This document shows, piece by piece, positions 57,864-64,000 of a stretch of 64,000 nucleotides of DNA. Each line of letters opens with the position of its first letter. The stretch's first letter is position 1. Below the pieces are notes generated by a model, which saw only the letters and a program-made list of their open reading frames with translations, did no database searches and was not told the origin of the DNA. The position numbers were made by a program, and so were the translations under genes. Origin of the DNA: Coniochaeta sp. PMI_546 (lineage: Eukaryota; Ascomycota; Sordariomycetes; Coniochaetales; Coniochaetaceae); assembly GCA_021432605.1 (NCBI GenBank), contig MU271150.1:186001-250000 (forward strand), given 5' to 3'.

Positions 57864-60278
57864 CTATTGAGGATATACAGAGAAACTATCGAACCTGAAG
57901 AGATCCGCCCCGGTATCAGCGCCCCCGTTGCAAGTCACCGTAACCCGGAACTCCGTCGTCATGTAGTGCTGAGCCGCCGGTGCCGTACCGGCGTCACCCG
58001 CGTTGAAAGGCTGAATGTTGTACGGTCCGAAAGCCTGGAAGTTGGCACCCGTAACGGCGATGTTTTCGGAGCCCTGGACCGTCCGGCCCCCAAGCGTAGC
58101 CTGGATGCTGCACGAGCGCGTGGTGCCGTAGACCCGTCGCCCCTGGAAGTCGAGCTGGTATGCCACCCCGGGGCAGATGTGGACCATCTGGCTCAGCGTG
58201 ACGGAGCCGCCGTTGGGCCCGTGCAGGATGCCCAGCGCGGCGTCGTACGGGTCGCCCCCGTCGGACGCGCCGTCGAAGACGCCCAGCGCCTGCTGGTCCG
58301 CCGTCGCGTCTCCGGTGTAGCTCACGGTCCACGCCTGGTCGTTGCCGTATCCAAAACCGCCGTTCTCGAACCCGTCGACGGGGATGCACGTCGTCGGGTT
58401 CGCGGGGATGGGCGTGCAGGTACCCTGGTAGCAGTACCCGGAGGCGCACGCGTTGCCGCAGCTCCCGCAGTTCCGCGGGTGGCTCTGCAGGTTCACGCAC
58501 AGGTTGCCGCAGCGGTTGTCGTCGCACGTGCACCCGCCGTTGGAGCAGTGGGTCTTGAACGGACACGTGTTGCCGCAGCCGCCGCAGTTGTTGTTATCGT
58601 TGCCGCCGGTGATGATGCACGACCCCCCGCAGAGGCTCTGGGCATAGTTGTTGGGCGACGAGTTGGGGCACACGCAGTGGCACCGGTCGCTGTTGGCGCC
58701 CTGGAAAGCGATGGCCCCTACCACGGAGCTGACGACGCCGGCGTAGAGGTCGGCCATGCCGAAGCACGCCGGGGCGAGCCAGAACGTCCAGCTGTCGGCG
58801 ACGTCCCAGCACTTGGAGTACATGCACCCCAAAAAGTCCGAGTTGCAGCCCTCCCACGTGCGTCCGCAGTCGTCGTAGCAGTAATCGTGGTTGTTGCAGC
58901 AGTCACCGAAATTCCAGTTGGGGATGAAGTTGGCTGTCGCGCCGGCACCGCATCCGTTCGCCGCAGGTGCGCGGGCTCCAGGCTTCACTGTGGAGATGAC
59001 GTTGCTCGGTGCACCCCAGCACCTCGGGTCGAGACCGTCTTCGGCCCATGTTCGCTCTTCCAACGCGCGCTTCGACGGCCTGGCTGGGATGGGGTTCTTC
59101 ATCGCCTTAGGCAACAGGACCATGCCCTTGTTGTTGGGGGTGCCTGCGGTGGCAGTGCTACCGGAGTCGGTGCCTACCCATGTGTAGGAGGTTTTGCCCT
59201 GCGTGACGGTAAGGAAGCCCTTGCAGTCGACGCCGAAGACGGTGGTGATGAGCCGGTTCCGGACGACGCCGTTGGTGGAGCCGCTGGTGAACTGCATGTC
59301 ACCGTTGGTTCCCATAGCAATGTACTGCTTCGGGTTGCTGCCGGCGAGGACAATGTCGTAGAGGCCTGCTGGGCCGCTCGCGGGTTTCTCAAAGTAGTAT
59401 GTGGGCGGGTTGAACGTGGACGGATCGCTGTGAGCATCTGCCTCGGCTTGAGTCGTGGGTGCCACGGGTGGTCCTGGCACGCCGTTGCGGTTGACCATGT
59501 AACCGATCGTCTGGTCCATCAAGTACTACAAGTGTAAAGAGTCAGACATTGAATCGTCAGGCGATCACGTCAATCCGGGTTGACTCACAAACTCGTTGTT
59601 AGAAACTGTAGGATCAAAGAAGCATGGCGTGGGGGACGGGATTGGGCTGGAGAAAGTGGGCTCTACTGCAGGAGCAAAGGTAGGCAAGGTCGCCTCATAG
59701 TACGTGTAGGTCGAGGTCCAGTCGTAAAACTCGGGCACATGCACTGGAGCAGACGGCGTGAACGGAGGGCTGTCGGCGATCGTAACTGTGGACGTGACGT
59801 ACACAGTCGACGACAGGGTCGGGGTCGGCGCCGTGTCGGTCGGGATGGTTGCACCGGCGCACAGGCACGCACTGCTGTAGGAAGACGACGCCGACTTGCC
59901 AGAGCAAGGACTGGCGTAGGCAGGTATTGGCTTGCCTGTCGTTGTAGTGGCAGCGCGCGGCGCAACTTGTGCTTCCTCAACATCGCGTCTCTTGGCACTT
60001 GGATTTGTGTTGGCGGAGGACGCGGCACCCGGTGTAATGCTGGTCGTCACCGTCACCGTGGTAAGAGCAGTCGTGGTTGCGGGCGTAACCGTGACCCTCA
60101 AAAAGCTTTTGCAGTCGATAAGACGGGCATGTTGAGTCGCCTGACCCAAGCGGGTGATGGAAACCGCGCGAAGACAGTTGTCTGCAGCACACCCGGCTCT
60201 CTCCTCCACCCTTTCAGGAGCGGCGAGAGCGCCAACGACAGCGCCGGCCAGACCAGCGACGCGGAGTGAGGCCTTCAT
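57864..60278 (-). CDS. Large secreted modular protein with group-XII-like phospholipase A2 core
   Basis: Exons 60278-59589 and 59525-57864 (63-bp intron, phase 0), 783 residues. Signal peptide (RVAGLAGAVVGALA), a Cys-containing CAADNCLRAVS block, Thr/Ser/Pro-rich linker with KRR and KR sites suited to Kex2 cleavage (~382 for the latter). The central domain has a Ca-loop-like NGCGAG (~421-425) and CCNNHDYCYDDCG with His443-Asp444, the sPLA2 catalytic pair in the arrangement of group XII enzymes, then GCNSDFLGCM. Next comes a Cys-rich region (~513-602) with repeated NCGGCGNTC / NCGSCGNAC motifs, and a C-terminal beta-sandwich-like domain (~612-783; GFENGGFGYGNDQAWTVS) resembling carbohydrate-binding modules. 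Lipase activity is predicted, not shown. Confidence 0.85.
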
Positions 60279-61496
60279 AACGTCAGCTGATTGAACAGAC
60301 TGTGACAAAACCTCGCGATGGTGTCGGGCACTTACACAGCGGGTCCGGTATGGGCAGCGTGGTCTGCAGTTCTTATACCACTCTTCAACACCTCGGTTGG
60401 GGAACTTTACAAGCCGCTGTCTTAGAACAACATGGCCAGGTGACGAAGGCATCCCCAGGTCTCGGCACGGAGGCCAGTCTAGATGCCATGCAGCGCATGC
60501 TCGCCTCAGTCAGGTAGTATTTCAGCTTCCCCACAGATTGATCTGGGCAGGGCGGGGATAGGCTCAGCAACGGGCGGTAGCATCCGCTAGCAGAAAGCTT
60601 GTCGATAGTTCCATAATTAGCGGACACGGATCCCAGCTAGCAAATAACTATTGACATACCCCAAGTCTCGTTTACGTACCAGCTAACTGATCATAAGTCA
60701 TAAGATGGCAGAACTCTTGCCGCCAGTCCAAGACAGGCCTCTAGATTTAGGCACTTAGCCACCGACCAACACCTGGCGGCCTCAAATTCTTCTAACACTG
60801 TCTAGTTGCTCATCTCTTTGGCCAGTGGAGACGGTCCGGGCCAGAGGCGAACTTGAGGACTCCCGCCAAACTAGGACGAACTAGTTGACCGCTCTGACGC
60901 GACAGGCACATTCCAGCGTCGCGCTTTGCCTCATGTGGATGATATGGATGTTGGAATGGAATTATTCCGCTTTCAAGTCCAACCGACGGTGCCAAATGAC
61001 TGCCAGTCTCCCCGGTTTTCATCCAACCACTCTGCCGGTAATGCCGACATCCTGGTCGAGACCTGAGTCCTAAGATCGGCGGTGGGAGGGCACTCGGGTT
61101 ATCGCCATCGTGAGGACAAGTGTGATCTTAGTCTCCAAATCCTGTCTCTTTTTGGGGGAAACCAAGAAAAGGATGAGATTGCTGGAGAATCCGCAGCATG
61201 CTGCGGCAAGTCGACCGCGGAAGCGTACAGCATCCTATCAAGCTTCGGCGATGAGGCGATGTACTCTCTCGCTAATGATGTAGTGAAGTGCTGGAGGCTG
61301 TGCTCGAACTCAAGTAAGGGAATGTAACACTGTTTTATCTTGTCCCTAGGATCGGTTGCTTAACGTTACACGTACGCTGAGAATAGAGTCTATATGTTGG
61401 TTCAAGGCGGTCCACATCGAGACGCGTTCCATTGAGTGTTGAGGAAGAGTTTGTGCTTGCCTAGAGATTGTCTAATGTAGAAAATCCTTATTCCCT
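60279..61496. other. 1.2-kb intergenic region
   Basis: Promoter of the PLA2-like gene at the left and 3' flank of the HET gene at the right. No other feature recognised. Confidence 0.45.
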
Positions 61497-63212
61497 TCAA
61501 GTGCGACTTTTGTAGAGATTGCGTGACTTCGACAAGCTAATATTGTACATGACTCTGCCTGGACCCTGCGTCTCCTCAATGTCAACAACGACCAGCACGT
61601 GTGTCCCAAACCTTCTTACAGAAGGCACACTATCCAGTGATAGTTCTAGTTCAGTGGGCCATTCTGACCTGTGTCCTTTTGGTAATCCCTGGAGAAAAAG
61701 GTCGTCGAAAGAACCCACACTTTCCGAGGCGGGAAGAATGCTACACCAGGGCAGCACCCGCTCAGGCAGGGCACCGAGTTCATGTTCAGTTCGTTCAAGG
61801 CCACAAAGGATGTAGGCGGAACCAAACAGATCCGGTCCGCTATAGAAATTGGTCTTCAGCCCCCCGGTGAGAGAAACGGACATGCTTTGATTGGGCCCAT
61901 TGAATTTCTCTCCCAAGCCCGACCGCGATCTCCGCCTGGATAAAGGGGCAGGTCGCGGAGTACAATCAAGGGTCAATGCATGTGACCATGCCTTTCCCCA
62001 GCCCCATTCAGGCGATGTCTGGACCACTTTCACAGTCCTACGGCCGTCACACAGTCCCCGTGATGAGTCAAAGAGAAATGCCGTGACCGGTAAGGGGACT
62101 TGAGGCTCCTGTGGGAAAACCATTGGACGAGATATACAGAGCTCCGTCTGCGAAACTGAGATGAGTATATCATGGATATGACGAACATCGATGCGAGCAT
62201 ACTGTTTCCCTCCCAGATGCTGGACACGAATAGCCGGCTGTACCACGGCTTCGTTCAAGCCCACGATACGGCAGTTGAGCAAAGCGAGGTGTTGACCTCT
62301 GACCTTCTCGTCTGGAATCAAAGGAAGATCGAGTGCTATTCCCTTGTTCGTTATCATGATAGGTCCACTGTCCAGTCTCGTCCAGATACGGGGCTTCACG
62401 AAACGGTGAGAAGCTTGGAAATAGGCTACGGTCGGAGAGAGAAGACCACAGAGCGGCCTTGTTATTGCTTCATTCGGGGGTGCTTCCCATGCAAAGATGC
62501 TCTCGTCGTCATACCTCCTCAGGAGCTCCTCTTGAACCCGAGTGAAGGCTGCTGTGCCCTCGCCGTATATCAGCGGGATGTTGATATTCAGGAGCCCGAG
62601 AAGTGAGTACGCCATGTCCTCTTCGAGCGTCGTCATGCGCCCAGATGCCCATGAGAATATTTCGCCGATACTTCGAGATGGCGGTCGGCATTCTCCATTG
62701 ACGAGGACTTCGCTTGGTATCTTGGTTATCTCCTCGACCAGGTGTTTCAGCTCGGCCTTTGACCCGAGGTACGTCCAGTCCTGGGAGAAGAAGTGGACTT
62801 CTTTAGGCGCAAGAAGCTCTTGTAGGGTCCAACCTCTTTTGAACCATCGGCTCTTGCGAAATTGGGAATGTCGATGCTTGACATCGTCGTCACTGGGGAC
62901 GTCGGAGAGGTGTGCAAAACAGACTTCGGCCTCTGCATACCAGCGGAACATGGAGTTGATAGCCTCTGAAAGTTCGGTGGAATTTGTCTTGTCAATGCAG
63001 CAGGTATCAACCCATAGGTAATCACATCCCTGTTTGGTGGCCTGATCGCATGCTTGGTCGATTTTCGCCCAGCCTTTGCCGGCACGTATACCGCTCGAGA
63101 GCTGTTGTAGGGAGATCTCGTCATCTCCCCATGTGTGCGACAGAATCGCATAACGACGCGGCCGGACGGTCGGAGGCTCAAGGCTCCAAGAGTCCACGTC
63201 TATGAGCCTCAT
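61497..63212 (-). CDS. HET-domain protein (heterokaryon incompatibility type)
   Basis: Single exon, 571 residues. The N-terminal HET domain (PF06985) shows all three blocks: YAILSHTWGDDEISLQ (~20-35), YLWVDTCCIDKTNSTELSEA (~65-84) with the following FRWYAEAEVCFAHLSDV, and SRWFKRGWTLQELLAP (~120-135). The sequence GRMTTLEEDMAYSLLGLLNI and IPLIYGEG after it belongs to the common HET-E/HET-D type extension. No NACHT, WD40 or ankyrin repeats follow; the C-terminal ~300 residues are unassigned. HET domains share a fold with TIR and mediate cell death after non-self fusion; this solo-domain protein may be a regulator or orphan partner. Confidence 0.92.
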   Translation of the reverse strand: MRLIDVDSWSLEPPTVRPRRYAILSHTWGDDEISLQQLSSGIRAGKGWAKIDQACDQATKQGCDYLWVDTCCIDKTNSTELSEAINSMFRWYAEAEVCFAHLSDVPSDDDVKHRHSQFRKSRWFKRGWTLQELLAPKEVHFFSQDWTYLGSKAELKHLVEEITKIPSEVLVNGECRPPSRSIGEIFSWASGRMTTLEEDMAYSLLGLLNINIPLIYGEGTAAFTRVQEELLRRYDDESIFAWEAPPNEAITRPLCGLLSPTVAYFQASHRFVKPRIWTRLDSGPIMITNKGIALDLPLIPDEKVRGQHLALLNCRIVGLNEAVVQPAIRVQHLGGKQYARIDVRHIHDILISVSQTELCISRPMVFPQEPQVPLPVTAFLFDSSRGLCDGRRTVKVVQTSPEWGWGKAWSHALTLDCTPRPAPLSRRRSRSGLGEKFNGPNQSMSVSLTGGLKTNFYSGPDLFGSAYILCGLERTEHELGALPERVLPWCSILPASESVGSFDDLFLQGLPKGHRSEWPTELELSLDSVPSVRRFGTHVLVVVDIEETQGPGRVMYNISLSKSRNLYKSRT

Positions 63213-63800
63213 AGTTCTCTGAGATGGATAGCTGAAAGGGTGAAACGTTTGGCGTTGCTGATTTAATTGTGAAGTTGCTCAAGAGGCAATTCTTGTTTTA
63301 CGCAAGCCGTTCTTATCTGCGGGGTGGGAGCTGAAAGCCCAGTCGCCCAACAGCTCTGCCTGGCTGCCTTGCCCACAGGTCTGGAACGCCACCATATCAC
63401 GCGAGCCTTACATGCTGCCAAGCTTGAGGTGTGGTTCACAAAAGTGCTAACTCTCGGTCCTGGCAAGAGTGCCTTGCAGTGGGTAGATGTACATACTCTA
63501 TGGTCCTAAGTGAAAGCCCTAAGCTAAGTACGACTGGTATTTGACTGTTGACACATTGCCTCGGCCCCTAATAATATATACGATTAGAAAAGAAAAAAAG
63601 AAAGAAAAACAGGCGGCCCATCCAGCATATGAAGACTTTGCGGTCGAGACGTGTTACCATGCCTCCATAAACCCTAATGGTCATCATATAGCGAAACAAC
63701 TGCGTTGTCCAGGCCCTAAACCCTGCTGGGTAAGAATCTTGCAACACTGTCGAACCATGAGCTCACATGATCCTACTCATAAACACCCGAGACGACGGTA
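63213..63800. other. Intergenic, no recognised feature
   Basis: Promoter of the HET gene plus the 3' flank of the leftward gene at the edge. A purine-rich run (63586-63611) is the only simple sequence. Confidence 0.45.
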
Positions 63801-64000
63801 CTAATCAGAGTCGTCATCTTCCATCCCAAAACTTGTCCTCATGTGCGGACTGGGGCGAAGCGGCTGATCCTCATCGTCAATAGCCTTCGAAGAAGCAGGA
63901 GTGAAGTTCCGGGTTCGCTTCCGACCGCTGCCAAGACCAGCAGCGTTCAGAGAAGCCGCCGAACTATTGCGGAGCGGCACCGTCGTCGCTCCGGTGCCGA
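63801..64000 (-). CDS. 3' end of a leftward gene cut by the window edge
   Basis: An open frame enters from the right edge on the minus strand and ends with TAG at 63801-63803, giving about 65 C-terminal residues. They are polar: a Ser/Ala/Gly-rich part, a basic GSGRKRTRNFTP block (possible nuclear signal), then LRPSPHMRTSFGMEDDDSD. The acidic end and basic patch suggest a nuclear protein; the family cannot be told from this tail alone. Confidence 0.6.
   Translation of the reverse strand, partial: GTGATTVPLRNSSAASLNAAGLGSGRKRTRNFTPASSKAIDDEDQPLRPSPHMRTSFGMEDDDSD

Noticed and set aside
57867-59537. A 556-codon open frame on the plus strand
   Set aside because: It lies antisense to the PLA2-like exon, consists mostly of Val, Ala, Arg and Gly as expected from GC-rich codons read backwards, and has no motifs.
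1-64000. CRISPR arrays, bacterial operons, rRNA genes
   Set aside because: No regularly spaced repeats or rRNA sequence; intron-rich eukaryotic gene structure throughout.

Overview
The window looks like nuclear DNA of a filamentous ascomycete (Pezizomycotina, probably Sordariomycetes). Genes are mostly 0.3-4 kb and are interrupted by short GT-AG introns of 49-85 bp, several with a clear CTAAC branch site. Codon third positions are GC-rich, intergenic stretches are 0.3-2 kb, and the families found (HET, fungal BTB, PTH11-like rhodopsin-fold receptors, HRQ/DUF3445, fungal wax-synthase-like MBOAT, secreted GMC oxidoreductase) are typical of that group. There is no sign of operons. All splice models were read by hand from frame, splice signals and family conservation.

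Layout. 1-17 kb: MBOAT acyltransferase and HRQ-family haem protein (convergent), gluconokinase, secreted M28 aminopeptidase, a small conserved soluble protein, a small membrane/secreted orphan, a TauD-type dioxygenase, an Erv2-like sulfhydryl oxidase and proteasome beta1 (Pre3). 17-28 kb: a PHO80-like cyclin with a long upstream region, the purine-synthesis enzyme FGAM synthase (ADE6 type) with an overlapping upstream ORF, and an NmrA-like reductase. 28-40 kb: a proline/arginine-rich orphan, an APH-type kinase, a single-pass PAN-like surface protein, a PTH11-like receptor and a secreted GMC oxidase. 41-47 kb is a decay zone: a coiled-coil gene carrying one in-frame TAG, the 3' remnant of an MFS sugar transporter, a tRNA-derived SINE-like element and a BTB protein. 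47-64 kb: an alpha/beta hydrolase, several orphans, a second SINE-like copy, a cytochrome P450 relic, a large secreted protein with a group-XII-like phospholipase A2 core, a HET-domain protein, and the 3' end of a gene running off the right edge.

How the genes relate. Housekeeping genes (Pre3, ADE6, Erv2, gluconokinase, cyclin) are interspersed with accessory ones (HET, PTH11-like, GMC, M28, PLA2-like). The oxidoreductases and acyltransferase do not surround any polyketide or peptide synthase, so I see no secondary-metabolite cluster. The most notable items are the modular PLA2-like secreted protein, the single-stop coiled-coil gene, the paired tRNA-derived elements, and the splice arrangements in the dioxygenase and proteasome genes.
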